A stretch of DNA of 64,000 nt, taken from Solen grandis. Taxonomy: Eukaryota; Mollusca; Bivalvia; Adapedonta; Solenidae. Below the pieces are notes generated by a model. The model was not told the DNA's origin. It searched no databases and was given only the letters and a program-made list of their open reading frames with translations. Below are positions 46,326 through 59,234 of this stretch, piece by piece; positions within the stretch are counted from its first letter, which is position 1, and every line of letters begins with the position of its first letter. The stretch is from positions 57,161,525 to 57,225,524 of the forward strand of contig CM037788.1 in the NCBI GenBank assembly GCA_021229015.1, written 5' to 3'. A program made the translations under genes and the position numbers.

Positions 46326-47869
46326 TTACCTCATTTAATTATTTATTTTAATTTTAAAAACAGTGAAAAAATCTTGTAATGAAAAAAGGGTAGTTTTAGA
46401 TCAAACACAATTACTTCATTATAGAACACTTCATTACAACACGCTACAATAAAACACTTTATAAAACATGCACTATTATAACACAATCCATAACAGCACA
46501 CTTTTACTGCTTACATCTATAGCTATAACCATTAGCAATGTTCATACATCTCATCTTTGTAGATCCAAATTTTAAACTTGCTCTTATATTAGGTTTCCAG
46601 TCACACTGTTATGTTTTTTTTTCACTTCTACATTTTATTGCTGCCTATATATTGCTATTTTAAAGAGTCTATTGATAATAATTTGAGATAAAAATAATAT
46701 CAATATATAATTACAGCCCCACATCATGGCGTCTTCATAGGAATATAACACCCGTTGCTTACTCTCACATTATATGAAGACAATTGGTGAGATCCAGGGG
46801 TATTAATCACCTTAAGTAATAGTTCTAGTGTGTGGATAACACCATCTTCAAGGTAAAAAAATAGTCCCTAAAAAAATAGTTCCTAACAAAAAAGAGTCCC
46901 TGAAAAAATTAGTCCCCTACAAAACTATTTTACAATATAGATTTACCACTTTGTCTTTTTTTTTTTAGTATTTTTATATATATGTTAGAGATGTCCATAT
47001 TTTGGCATAAAAATCATTTGATCCAGTTGGAGGTTATTTTATGACAGTCACTAAAAAATCTGTCTGACACATGATGGACAAGTCATGTGATTTTGACATG
47101 AAATGATTGTAAATAAAGTGAATGCTGTTTCCAGAGGTTGGTATTTATTGGTATTCACTGACTGCAGATGTGTTCAGTCTCAAATATGAAGGGGGAGGTG
47201 GGATTTTTCAATTGGGCAAGATAACATTTAGTTTGTGGGATCCCAGCTAAGATTAGACTGACTGAACAGTCTTGCCAAAATTTAGAGGTAGAAGTTCATA
47301 AAAGTTGTCCAATATAGCTGCAAGCTTTTCTTGACATTCGCCACACCAGTGCCTTCAGTGCCTTTGAAATGGAATCCTAGTTTTAATCTGGATACATTAC
47401 AATGGAGCATATGCTATTTAACAAGTAATACATTGCATTGAGCCTTGAGGGCGATATGCAAGTTTATGGATATATAAATTGGACTGAGAAAGGTATATGG
47501 ACCAAAGCGATCGAGGCTGATGTCTGATATACTTTCCAAGATCCAGCTGACCATGCAGACCATGAACTTGCATTTCACCTGATATACCATGTATTATTTG
47601 TTATGTTATAAAAATGTTTTTTTATTTAATTCTTATTTTGGTACAATTCTTCAAAGAAGTCTGTTTCGAGTTGTTCCTCTTCCAGATATCTTCAAAATAG
47701 TTTAACTGAATATATCGTTGCCTTTCTATTCTTTTCAGAACCTTTCGAGCCTGTTAATTGTAAATGTAAATATGTCAGTGGTCATTTTGTCATCTGCTTA
47801 AATGAACACACAAATACAAGTAAAATCTACACATCATGAAAATGATAAGGGATGATGTTAACCGGTCAC
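46326..47869. other. Nothing recognised
   Basis: AT-rich; 46862-46920 repeats agtccct(a)n phrases reminiscent of the AGTCCCC element ends. Confidence 0.45.
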
Positions 47870-47977
47870 TATAACAATATATAGGCCCGCAGTGCCGGTC
47901 AATATAACAATATATAGGCCATATAGCAGCCATGAAACAAACATATTAACCAGCATAAATTTAAATTAGATTTATCG

Positions 47978-48017
47978 AGGGCTCAAAAGAACAAGTTGTA
48001 ACCCTTTTGCACTGAGC
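47978..48017. repeat. Second, shortened copy of the GGGCTC..GAGCCC element
   Basis: gggctcaaaagaacaagttg through cttttgcactgagccc keeps the right arm of the 44271 element with a collapsed left arm. Confidence 0.45.
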
Positions 48018-48046
48018 CCACACATCGTCATCCCCCTACAGTCATG

Positions 48047-48186
48047 ATAAGCAGGTAACCGGTAGTAAGACACTAGAGCTCTGTCAGACCGCCTGCAGGT
48101 AACCAGTAGTAAGACACTAGAGCTCTGTCAGACCGCCTGCAGGTAACCGGTAGTATGACACTAGAGCTCTGTCAAACCGCCTGCTG
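48047..48186 (+). repeat. 44-57-bp repeat, three copies
   Basis: gcaggtaaccggtagtaaga then cactagagctctgtcagacc and gcct, three times with minor changes. A smaller pair (ataacaatatataggcc) precedes it at 47870-47930. Confidence 0.85.
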
Positions 48187-49170
48187 TGTCTGCTAGTGGC
48201 TTATACTCATTAGTTGTATTTCAATTTTTTCATGGTCACATTTGTCGTCTGATAACGGTGGGACAACAGCTGCTGCTGCCGGTAAGTTAAACCCTGCCAG
48301 CATGGCAGTACTCGTCCTTGATATTATGCATGGTACAATTGGCTTCTCTTCTTTTTTATTTTGCATGTGAGTATTACATTATTGTTCAACATGAATGCAT
48401 GAATACCTGAAAATAAAATGTATAAAGAAATATACACAAGATGATCCAATTAATATATCGGATACCTGAGTACCAAAGCTTATATAGACAATCCAAAATG
48501 TTGTTTCCTATAAATTTTGCAGGTGAAACCCATCTGATAAAGTATTAACAAAGACACATTTTTCAACTGGCTCATGAAGAATGGGCAAAAAATGCTGCCT
48601 CTACTGTTCAGTATTCTCAGACAACTCTTTGATTCCATATGACCTGGTTTCACATTGATTGAGATTTAATGTAGGCAAACATTCTGACGAAATTTTTATG
48701 AGGATTGAAACCAAAAATATGGCATTTAGTGTGACCTTGTTTTTGACCCCACATGAAATAAGGTCCCTGTAGACCATGTTTTGATACTTCTTACAGACAA
48801 CAGTACAAAATGATTTAATTTGCATACATTATTTCAACCAAAATACCTAATATTTTCAATACTGCAGGTGGATTTTGCCCCCCACCCCAAAATTCAAATC
48901 ATATTAAAAATAACAAAATTGCCAACTTAAAAAGCAAATCTCCTGAATTTCTAAATCTGATCAGCTTGCCCATTGACATTTCCAGCATTTGCATAATTAC
49001 AGTAATATATGCAAATGAAGTTACCCAATGACTACACTGGAATAACATGTGATCAATGGTTCAAGTGTAACACAAAGTCACATGCATGCATTCATTTGTT
49101 TTGTCGTATTTTTTTTCTAGCAGACTTGACCTAGCCCTTATGGGAAATATTCAATTGGTAATAGTATGGC
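48187..49170. other. Nothing recognised
   Basis: AT-rich non-repetitive sequence. Confidence 0.5.
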
Positions 49171-49412
49171 TTAACCCTTTCCGTCATAGAGGAAACCATG
49201 AAAAGACCTATGCGAACAGCATAAAACCAGATCAGCCTGCGAGTAACTCGCAGGCTGATCAGGTTTTATGCTGTTCGTTGCTCCTCAGTGGTCTGGAAAT
49301 GAGGATTTTGTAATTAAATTTGGTAAGGTTTAACTGTGGTTTTCTGCAGATCAGGCTTTATGTGGTACCTATTGAGTGCGTCAAAATGAGTCTATATGAG
49401 GGAAAGGGTTAA
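49171..49412 (-). mobile_element. TTAA hairpin MITE, copy 9
   Basis: Full-length, hairpin near the left end, TTAA on both sides; ttaaccctttccgtcata at the left has one substitution. Confidence 0.85.
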
Positions 49413-50685
49413 ACTTTCAATTCAGTGTGAAGATCCTCTTTTTCCCCATCTCTCCAACACTTTGTGGGTCTGCGGTGGTGTTGGAAAAACAGCCCCCGAG
49501 AGGCATGTGCTGTAACTCATACTTATTGTAGGCACTATTAAGATATATGCACAAAAACAATGATGGAATTGTTGAGAAAAAGACGAGCTGTCAGAGAGCA
49601 GAATGGCGGAGATAAATTACTTTCTCGTCATGCTTTGTAAATGCTATGTTAGTCTGACTGCCATTGAAAATACATATGTAACAATCGGTGCAAATTATAA
49701 GTGAAATATTCTGGCATGCAGCTGACTATGAGAGACAGGCCTGAAGCGAGTGAATGAACGAGTGATAGCATAGCGAGTGATAGCTCAAAGCCACCAGACT
49801 ATGACTGGCTCTAGATGTCGCCACGGAGACTGTATATCTATCTCTCTGACATTGCTGTTCTCTTCGATAGTTTAACGGGTTATTTATCATTGGTTTCTTG
49901 ACTTTTCAGGAATTTGGTTATGTTATTTATAGAGAACTTAAAAAATGTTGGTAGTTTTTAATGGCTGTATTTAGTGACTTGAAAATGTATTTTCTGAATG
50001 AAAGAGTACTTGTTGGTAGTTTGTCTATTTTTTTTTCTTTTGGACATGCAGGATAATCTGTTTCTTAAACAACAGACAGGATGTTTCCATACTTTTATTG
50101 GTGCTAGAATTTCTTACCTGTCACCCAGTCCATGTGCTATGACCTCATATATTTCTGAACCTGTGAATATCTACGCTTTTATATAAAAAAAAAGTATTTG
50201 CTCAAATAAAAAGATTATATTCTGCAGACATTTGATGATTTGAAGAAGATGTGCAAGAAAAAATCATAATTGTGTGTTTACATTAATTATTGAAAGGAAC
50301 ACCATTCCTTTGGCACCACCTGATGAGTGGAAACTCAGAGAATCTCTAGTCCCATCCCATCAGACATTGTTACTCATGTTCCAGTCCATACATCAAACAC
50401 TTGAAGGATATTTATAATCCAGACTTGGACACTGGTTACCATGGGTTCAACTCCTCCTTGATATAGATGATAGTTGGTCATTATTTAAAGATCAGTCATT
50501 TTCCTTTTTATCTGTTAAAATATGTTAATCTAAGACCCATTGTGCAAAAAATATGTTGAAATTGTTTGTAGTTTTTATGAAATTGGCAATTAAATTGGCG
50601 AGAAAAGATTGACTGAATTATCTCGCTTTGTTGTGACATCATCGATGGAGCAAAACTGTCCAGCCCTATATATAGTATTGAACTA
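49413..50685. other. No gene recognised
   Basis: A slightly GC-richer stretch at 49600-49820 has no sustained frame; the rest is AT-rich. Confidence 0.45.
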
Positions 50686-50938
50686 TTAACCCTTTCCCTC
50701 ATAGAGGACACCATGATAAGACCTATGCGAACAGCATAAAACCAGATCAGCCTGCGAGAGCCTGGCGAGTAACTCGCAGGCTGATCAGGTTTTATGCTGT
50801 TCGCTGCTCCTCAGTGGTCTGGAAATGAGGATTTTGTAATTAAATTTGGTAAGGTTTAACTGTGGTTTTCTGCAGATCAGGCTTTATGTGATACCTATTG
50901 AGGGCGTCAAAATGAGTATATATGAGGGAAAGGGTTAA
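50686..50938 (-). mobile_element. TTAA hairpin MITE, copy 10 (left part of a 616-bp duplicated segment)
   Basis: Full-length, hairpin near the left end, with a short insertion in the loop (gagcctggcgagtaac). The flank to 51301 matches 35403-35769. Confidence 0.85.
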
Positions 50939-51301
50939 TTTTGTAAATAAGAGTAGGAACAAGATATGAAATTGTTTTGTTAAATATCATGCATACTTTT
51001 GTGACAGTTTCATAGTCTGTTGTTCTTTTTATGTGTGCTCCTTCAAATGAGTTGGATCCAGGTTGTCTGTAGATAAAGAATTTCAAGGCCTTATCGAGTG
51101 CCATATATTTACTACTTTTACTGAACACTTCATTAACTTATTTTCAGCTTGAAATTGAAATAGGAAAAAAAATGCCGTAACTCAGGAAAATAAGCATTAT
51201 GTAGGATTGGAGGAAGAAACCAATGCCATACAAGAAGTGAGATATGTCTGTATGACAAGGTCTTTCACTGGTCAGACAATACAGGGGTATCCGAGAAAAT
51301 C
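50939..51301. repeat. Flank duplicated with MITE copy 10
   Basis: Partner of 35403-35769; the two are about 15.5 kb apart in the same orientation. An open frame across the segment is broken by the A-run difference, so no conserved protein is claimed. Confidence 0.85.
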
Positions 51302-52189
51302 GTAACTAATTTCAAGCTAAATTTAAGATGAAACAAAGGATTTAGAGTGAAAATTTGTAGATCAATTAATTCTTTTACATTTCTGTAAGGTTCACTTTTA
51401 ATTTTCACTCTTTAATTCCATTAGTTACATAAAGACAAGCACCCTGGCCCAGTGAAATTACTCATTTGCAATGGATAGGGGGTTGGGTCCCTGCTGGGTA
51501 CAAGTATTTCACAAGACATTCATGTGCAACCCCTGAGCCCTCTGAAGAGGGATTTGTGTATGTTATATTTTTTTACATTTCTTTTTCAGTAATTTGTCAG
51601 AACTGAAAAGAACAAACAAAGGGACAGATTGACAGACTATGGTTAAAATGTGAAACCATTGTGAAAAACCTTATCTCTATCTTTGAGGTGGGAAAAAAAT
51701 CTCAGCATGGATGATGTTATATATCATTAAAAGCATTTGACACCTAGCAAGAAGGCCATAAAAATGTTCCACTTATCTGGCATGCTTTTCTTGCTAAAAA
51801 TTTCAAGCCGCCAGTTGTAAAACATCTTGCGACAGGGCTTCTCTGCAATCTATTACTCAGGAATCCGTCAGATATGGTACCCAGTTGTTTCAAGACTGTA
51901 CTTGTCTCCCAGTTTTTATTGTCATAATTATCCTGATCTTTTATTTCTGCCATAAACACTTAAGTTGTCTTTCTTTGCTAATCAAAAACTTTAATGCTTA
52001 CAAAACAGATGTGCTGTTAAGAGGAATATTTTTTGCCGACGCAAATACTTCTGAATAATTTTACTTAAAAAGTCAAAGATAATTTGCAAACAATTTACTG
52101 ATCCATTATAATTCTGCATTTGGGGCCCAAATGTAAACACACTTAGATATTTGGTGTACAAATGTAACAAAATATGAACAATTAAGTTA
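51302..52189. other. Nothing recognised
   Basis: AT-rich; chance minus frames at 51744-52239. Confidence 0.45.
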
Positions 52190-52765
52190 AATATTTGGAG
52201 ACCATGGTACCATTGTAACCAAAAACAACCAAAAAACAACAGATAATAGATTTTGTGACCATGGTACCATTGTAACGAAAGATGAATAAAAAATTACGAC
52301 CATAGTACCAATGTAACAAAAAATAAACAAAGACTTTAGGACCAAACAAAAAATAAACAAAGACTTTAGGACCAAAAAAAAATAAACAAAGACTTTAGGA
52401 CCAAAAAAAAAAAAAATGACCATGGTACCATTGTAACGAAAAATGAACAATTAATAAATTTTTTGACCATGGTACCAATGTACTCGTAAAAAAAAGATGA
52501 ATAAAAAAATTATGACCATTGTACCAATGTAACAAAAAATGAACAAATTAAAGACTTTGGGACCAATAAAACAAAAAACAAAGATTGTGTGACCATGGTA
52601 CCAATGTAACAAAATATGATCAAAATAATGATTTCATAAAGATGGTACCAATTCCAAAAAAAAAAAAAAAAAAGATTTCAGGAACGTAACAAAAAATGAA
52701 CAAAATAAAGATTTAATGACCATGATACCCATGTAACAAAAGATGAACAAATTGAAGATTTTATG
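52190..52765 (+). repeat. Degenerate array rich in ccatggtacc palindromes
   Basis: gaccatggtaccattgtaac, aaaaatgaacaaa and aaagactttaggacca recur irregularly, with several A runs. Frames on the minus strand are artefacts. Confidence 0.8.
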
Positions 52766-53774
52766 AATAAGGAGAAAGTCAAATGGCTTGTAATTTGATA
52801 CTGCTTTATTCATTTTCCATATTAATTGGATCTTGTAGCTTATATATCATTTTCCTGCGAGACCTGAAAAATACTTCAATGAACAACATTATATACAAAA
52901 AATGAACAAAATAACAATGTACGTGCCAGTGGTACGTGAACTTCATGTATAGCTTGTCACACAATTTCATTCATAGTATTTTCATTGATAAATTTTCCCG
53001 CTTATGATCGTTCTTTATTTTGACAGCTTCTCTAATAAAATGGTTAATCATATAAAGAAAGACTTGTGTGCATTTTATTTGTGTAAGATATGCAAAAAAA
53101 AAACGTCACATGCCTAAATAAGAGCTGGTCATGCATATTTATAAGTGCATAACGATGGTATGAGCAAACAGGTGCACTTTTAGGTTTCCCGCTAGAGGGC
53201 ATTGAATAACAAGTAATGGCCTTATTAGAAATAAGGTAAAAAAAAAATACATGTCAAAGTAGTCTTTCTCTTTGTGAATAACAGAAAAATAATTGTTATA
53301 GTCTGCAGAAGTGAGCTACATGATCGTAATAGATAATTCTGTCAGGGAGATGTTTTTAGAGTCATGTTGGGTTTGTTTGTATTACTGTTAAAAGTGAAGA
53401 CAATTTTTTACCTGTCAAAGACGTGATGTTGGATATGTTTCAGACGTTCTAGTGAAAGAGAAAAGATGTTTTCCATGCTATTTATCAAAGATGTCACTCT
53501 CTGGTATTTATGTGTCAGAGGTACAATAGACTTTACTTGCATGTGGCTTCATTTACTTGGGTTCACTGTTTTAAACCTTGTTTAACCACAGGGAAAACCA
53601 AATCAGCCTGAAATCTGTCCTAATCATGATTCACAGCACAATGCTGATCCATTTAATGTTTAATTTGGGATGCAGTCCTAGATATCATAATATATTGGAG
53701 AACATTGTACCAGTAATGTAATATAACTAATCCTAACAAAGTAAAGATTGGAGTTTAAACAATGTTATATTGGC
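52766..53774. other. Nothing recognised
   Basis: AT-rich non-repetitive sequence between two arrays. Confidence 0.5.
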
Positions 53775-54770
53775 ATGTGTGTTATTATAATGGAATGTGT
53801 TATAATGGAGTGTGTGTTATAATGGAGTGTGTGTTATAATGGATTGTGGTTAATAATGGAGTGTGTTATAATGGAGTGTGTGTTATAATGGAGTGTGTTT
53901 AATAATGGATTGTGGTTTGTGATTAAAAATGGAGTGTGTTATAATGGAGTGTAATTATGGAGTGTGGTTAATAATGGAGTGTGTGTTATAATGGAGTGTG
54001 TTTAATAATGGATTGTGGTTTATAATGGAGTGTGTTATAATGGAGTGTGTGTTATAATGGAGTGTGTTTAATAATTGATTGTGGTTTATAATGGAGTGTG
54101 ATATAATGGACTGTGGTTAATAATGGAGTGTTATAATGGAGTGTGTGTTTTAATGGAGTGGGTGTTATCATAGAGTGTGGTAAATAATCGAGTACGTGTT
54201 TTAATGGAGTGTGTGTTATAATGGATTGTGGTTAATAATGGAGTGTTAAAATGGATTGTGGTTAACAACAGAGTGTTATAATGGATTTTGGTTAAAAAAT
54301 GGTGTATTTTAATGGAGTGTGGTTAATAATGGAGTGTTAAAATGGATTGTGGTTAATAATGGAGTATTATAATGGATTGTGGTTAATAATGGAGTGTTAT
54401 AATGGATTGTGGTTAATAATGGAGTGTTATATGGATGTTATAATGGATGTTATAAGTTATAATGGCGTTTGGTTAATAATGGGATTTTATAATGGAGTGT
54501 GTTTTAATAATAGAGTGTGATTAATAATGGAATGTTTAATGGGGTATGGTTCAAAATGGAGTCGGTGTTATGATGGAGTGGGTGTTATAATAGAGTGTGG
54601 TTAATAATGGAGTCAGTGTTATAATGGAGTGGGTGTTATAATAGAGTTTGGTTAATAATGGAGTGTTATAATGGAGTTTGGTTAATAATGAAGTGAGTGT
54701 TATAATGGAGTGAGTATTATAATGGAATGTGGTTAATAATGGAGTGATATAATGGAGTGTTCATATTGAT
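53775..54770 (+). repeat. Degenerate taatggagtgtg minisatellite
   Basis: About 70 short units of 12-19 bp (ttataatggagtgtg, gttaataatggattgtg) over 1 kb, with no open frame. Confidence 0.92.
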
Positions 54771-55389
54771 GGATCTGTTATATTTCTCTCAAATCTGAAG
54801 AGTACTGAAGGTTGATCTGGTTTTTGCTGGTTTCAGTGACATTTCCTGACAGTGAACCTGGGTAAACAGCCATTATATTGTCACAGGGGATCTGTTTCCC
54901 CACACATGAGAAAGATAACATCATCAGTCTAACCAGTATCAACCAACCCAGACAAGTAACTGATTAGCAAAGAGTGACTGGCACTGACTGCTAAGAGGCT
55001 GTCAGATAGAAGGTACAGTTCCATTATAACACTGTATATTGGGTCCAGCTGGAAGACTTCCTCAATGACCAGACTGGGAACAAATGACCAGACTGGGAAC
55101 AAATGACCAAACTTGGATATGCTTAACATTGACTGAGATTGTTGAAAAAGAATGACAGTAGGTACAGACTTCAAACAACTGCAAGTTAAGATTATCAAAT
55201 TTGAAATTCTATGACAGTTGATGTTGCAAATGCCCGGAGACTTGCAACACCGTTGTGTTTTGTTTTTCTGTATGGGGTTTGATCAGATATTTCTCAATTT
55301 AATTGCTTGACTTGTTTCTTAGTATGTTGGTCTTTTTTTATGATATGATAAAAGAGAGATGTGATTAATGCTCTGTAGAAAAAAAGGTT

Positions 55390-55545
55390 GTATTTAACCA
55401 GTTACCTCATATATTATGATTGTTTTTGGCACATCGGCAAACATCAGATCCAGATCAGACAGTTCCATTCAGGAGCTGTCTGATCAGGGTCTTCTCTGTT
55501 TGCTCATTAAATATTGTAGCTCAGATTTTAAACAGTCTGCAAGGC
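55390..55545 (-). repeat. Dispersed relative of the 57-bp repeat with a hairpin
   Basis: On the minus strand it reads tttaaaatctgagctacaat and gagcaaacagagaagaccct. Its centre gatcagacag...ctgtctgatc forms a 10-bp stem. The far end reads ttaaccagttacctcatata on the plus strand, echoing the TTAA MITE termini. Confidence 0.55.
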
Positions 55546-55834
55546 ACTGCTTCATGATTACATCATTTAAAGTTTAAAAACTTTCGGACTGCATTAGTGA
55601 ATGTTATAGTAAACCTCATATTGTTCACAAAAATTAACAGAATGCCTGCCTTAATTTCTGTAATTGATTAATCATCTGAGTAAAAATATTTTTTAACTCA
55701 TTACTGTAAAAATATTTCAGAGAAAATCAGTTATTAAGTCACTAAGGAAGGAGACTATTATCAATAACCACAAATTTGGATATATTTTGATATGTTCAAA
55801 CTGATTGTCTTCTTACAGTATTTTGCAAAGTAAG

Positions 55835-56090
55835 CCAGACCATGACTTGGCCTACTATATCGTGCTTTATAAAATGCCTACAAGAAGCACTTCCATTTGG
55901 TGAAACTCTTCCTGGAGTACCAGGTCATGCTTTAGAAGAGACCCCAGCTGTCTGGTACAATCATCAAAGTGGAGTACATGTCTGGCGCCACAGTGCCTGC
56001 AGTACATCTGTATGTAACATTATCAACACATGGTAGGGAGATTGCACACACCTGATTGTCTTGCCATACCTATACAAAATGCAAGAATCA
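55835..56090 (+). pseudogene. Possible gene relic, faintly like S-adenosylmethionine synthetase
   Basis: In one frame 55951-56070 reads GTIIKVEYMSGATVPAVHLY then VTLSTHGREI, resembling the VxVEY..GA.VP.R.HT.VIS.QH segment of SAM synthetases. Upstream a different frame reads DHDLAYYIVLYKMPTRSTSI. Stops and frame changes separate the pieces, so if real it is a decayed copy. Similarity is weak. Confidence 0.2.
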
Positions 56091-56467
56091 GCTGCTGGAT
56101 TCCACATTCGTTCCAACATTCTTACAAATTATTTATTTCCTTGTTGATCCTCTCCAATAGTTTAGGTCTGTCATGTTATGTTTTCGCTCTTAAGGAGCAC
56201 CAGGGAAAATGTTCCAGTATCAGTCATCGCTAAAAAACAGCTTCGAACATTTTTTAAGTAAGAAAGGATTGAAGGGGTTAAAATGATTTTTTTTCTTTCG
56301 CAACCTTTTACAGGCCGGTTACATACTCACACTCAGCTTGTTTTGCACTTAAATCGTTCTTATTTATTATTCCGACAGTAATTGGTGCCGTTAACATGGT
56401 TGCTTTTCAAATGAGGATTAACAAAGGGTAATTTGACTGTTAACTTCTGTATCATATATAACATTCA

Positions 56468-56842
56468 GTGTCTGCTAGCAGAGTGATGAAAGGAAATATG
56501 AAAGATGGCAAACCTAAGAAAAAAAAAGTTAGCATAAGTTCAGTGGGAGGTAGAATTTCTGTATATGATGCATATGTCAACGTGTTGCATGAATTTGAAA
56601 AAAAGAAAATTGTGAAAGAGTCACTAGGACATCCACTTGGTCACATTTATTTCACTGTTAACCCAAAGACTTTAAAGCCAGAGCACCTGAAATTTAAACA
56701 AAGCGTCTGGCTCTTGGGGCAGGAAACTAATCATCTGTCTCCTGGGTCTATGAGTCTGGATAAGTGTGGAAGTGTAGTCCAAGATAACCCACGAAAGTTC
56801 AAGCACTTATTTCTAGTGGGGTCCCTTTTTGTTTTTTGCTAA
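56468..56842 (+). CDS. Unidentified 124-codon open frame
   Basis: Starts just after a plausible acceptor (aacattcag) and runs to TAA in non-repetitive sequence. It has a basic KPKKKKVSISSVGGRISVYD stretch, then VLHEFEKKKIVKESLGH and FTVNPKTLKPEHLKF. Composition is protein-like, hydrophilic, without signal peptide or membrane segment. No family recognised. It may be an exon, a relic of a mobile-element protein, or chance. Confidence 0.3.
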   Translation: MSASRVMKGNMKDGKPKKKKVSISSVGGRISVYDAYVNVLHEFEKKKIVKESLGHPLGHIYFTVNPKTLKPEHLKFKQSVWLLGQETNHLSPGSMSLDKCGSVVQDNPRKFKHLFLVGSLFVFC

Positions 56843-56967
56843 AGAGACAGCAGGTAGAAGAGACCGTGGTTGGAAACAAGGGAGTCTGGGTGCAATACCC
56901 TAGCTCATTCTGATGTAGACCCCTAGGTTCTATAAAGTCTCAGTGTATAGACACAAGAGAACCCTTT

Positions 56968-57795
56968 ACCTCAGTACTGGGCTTCTAGTTGGACTTGCTG
57001 GGCTTCTAGTTGGTCGTACTGGACTTCTAGTTGGACTTACTGGGCTTCTAGTTAGACTTACTGGGCTTCTAGTTGGATTTACTGGGCTTCTAGTTGGATT
57101 TACTGGGCTTCTAGTTGGACTTACTGGGCTTCTAGTTGGTTGTTCTGGGCTTCTAGTTGGACTTACTGGGCTTCTAGTTGGTCGTACTGGGCTTCTAGTT
57201 GGTTGTTCTGGGCTTCTAGTTGGACTTACGGGCTTCTAGTTGGTTGTTCTGGGCTTCTAGTTGGACTCACTGGGCTTCTAGTTGGTCGTACTGGGCTTCA
57301 TGTTGGTTGTTCTGGGCTTCTAGTTGGACTCACTTGGCTTCTAGTTGGTCGTACTTGGCTTCAAGTTGGTTGTTCTGGGCTTCTAGTTGGACTTACTTGG
57401 CTTCTAGTTGGTCGTACTGGGCTTCTAGTTGGACTTACTGGGCTTCTAGTTGGTTTTACTGGGCTTCTAGTTGGCCTTACTGGGCTTCTAGTTGGACTTA
57501 CTGGGCTTCTAGTTGGTTTTACTGGGCTTCCAGTTGATTTTACTGGGCTTCTAGTTGGACTTACTGGGCTTCTAGTTGGTTTTACTGGGCTTCTAGTTGG
57601 TTTTACTTGGCTTCTAGTTGGACTTACTGGGCTTCCAGTTGATTTTACTGGGCTACCAGTTGATTTTACTGGGCTTCTAGTTGGACTCACTGGGCTTCTA
57701 GTTGCACTTACTGGGCTTCTTGTTGGTCGTACTGGGATTCTTGTTGCACTTACTTGGCTTCTTGTTGGACTTACTGGGCTTCTAGTTGGTCTGGA
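56968..57795 (+). repeat. 21-bp minisatellite, about 39 copies
   Basis: Unit cttactgggcttctagttgg plus a, with cgt, ttt and ttctt variants. Period 21 keeps plus frames (LLVGLTG repeats, to 57817) and a minus frame (57361-57858) open; treated as artefacts. Confidence 0.93.
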
Positions 57796-57858
57796 GACAC
57801 TGAAAAACATCCCATAAGTTTCCAAGGATTTGCAGACAAGCTTTTTACAATGTGCCAC

Positions 57859-59083
57859 CCTTCCACTTAAATCTTATATTTTAGACTCAGACTTAAAATG
57901 TTCAAATTTTAAAGCAATGATTTACTTAAGTTAATAACATATCAGTGACTGTTAATATATTTCTTAGAAGACAAAAGATTCATGGTGTTTTTGCAATTTT
58001 TTTATTATTAAAGAAGATAGAATCCTGAGTCTTTGTCTAAAATATGATTGGTGAATTAAGGCCAATTAAGGCCCAGTTGAATTCAGGCCCAGGCCTTAGT
58101 CAGACAGAGATTTTCTTCAGGTAAAAAATCTTAAATTCTGTATCACCACAAGCATTTTAAAAAAATATTGTAAGACCATTTTTAATAATATATCGACCTG
58201 TAATAACCCTTATTGGTGAGAGATTCATGTAGTGGTCTGGTAGCTATAAGTTAGTTACATTTGCCCTGTAAGCAAGGAGTCATGGGTTTGAGTCTAGATC
58301 AGCTTCAGGCTGCACATTTTTCTTTCCTTGTTACAATAGCAAATATGCTAACTTTTTATATTTTAGTTGAGTACATATCTTCGAAATATTGAGTTGAGGA
58401 AACTTCAGTTTGATATATTTCTTGAAGCACAGACCGGGCAGCAACAGGAGAGACCCTGACAAGGTCAAGGGTTATACCATAGAAGACCATAGATAGTGCG
58501 CATTTCTATTCCCAAATTTACGATCTAAAAGTAGAGTGTGCACAATCTAATGGAACTTAATTTTTTTCTCTTTTTTTCCATCCTTACCTGAACCGCCAGA
58601 GAAATCAATCGCAGATGTTATTGCTATAGTCAATCATATAATGGCATTTCTGTTTAAGACTTGTGGATGAATTTATTATTGTGGTGCTGTAAAAGGAATT
58701 TTCAATCCATAAGTGTTGCAATCAGTAATTACCCATGCAAATGAAGATGAGGCTCGCAAGTCGTTGAGTTGTTTTGGAAAAAAGAGCCAGCGCCGGATGA
58801 TTGCAAAATGGCAGCTGGCAGTTTTTATGAATTTGGCCTGGGCACAATACAAGTATATGGAAAAACAACTTTTTCCATGGATTGCAGCCCAAAAGTGGAG
58901 ATGTGCACTATCAATGGGTGTGCACTGTCTCTGGTCTTCTATAGTACTCTGCAGTGAGGTTTATTCCTGAATCAAGCACGCTTCATTGTATCCTACTACA
59001 TCCAGACTCTCAAGGTTCATTTCCTCAAATGCAAAATACTGGTAAAAAAAAATAATAATTTGGTAGGAAAATGAACATCATCA
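57859..59083. other. No supported gene
   Basis: Apart from the SINE head at 58229, there are two overlapping plus frames at 58713-58970 with no recognised motif. Confidence 0.4.
58229..58330 (+). mobile_element. Diverged copy of the tRNA-Thr-like SINE head
   Basis: tggtagctataagttagtta, cccctgta-like ccctgtaagcaagg, atgggtttgagtctag and ggctgcacatttttct follow the order seen at 34211-34335. Confidence 0.5.
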
Positions 59084-59234
59084 TCACCATCGTTTAGGCC
59101 GCTTTCCAGGGTGTCCTGGGTTGGTCCTTGCTCCAACAATGGCCTCTCTCCATCTGTCTCTGTCATTGGCTTCCTCAGCACTGATACCTAGGTCCAACAT
59201 ATCAGCTGCAACTGATTCAAGCCAGGTCTTTTTA
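59084..59234 (-). pseudogene. RTE-like LINE ORF2 C-terminus and 3' tail
   Basis: Read on the minus strand: KKTWLESVAADMLDLGISAE, then EANDRDRWREAIVGA, GHPGKRPKR and W-stop, followed by a (gat)n tail toward 59070. The DRxxW motif near the end of the reverse-transcriptase protein and the short tandem 3' tail are typical of RTE-type non-LTR retrotransposons. Only the last ~49 codons remain (5' truncated). Confidence 0.65.

Noticed and set aside
57140..57858. 225-codon plus and 165-codon minus frames (LLVGLTG / RSPVSPT repeats)
   Set aside because: Both come from the 21-bp array at 56968-57795.
58713..58970. Two overlapping plus-strand frames
   Set aside because: No motif or homology recognised, and they overlap in different frames without splice support.
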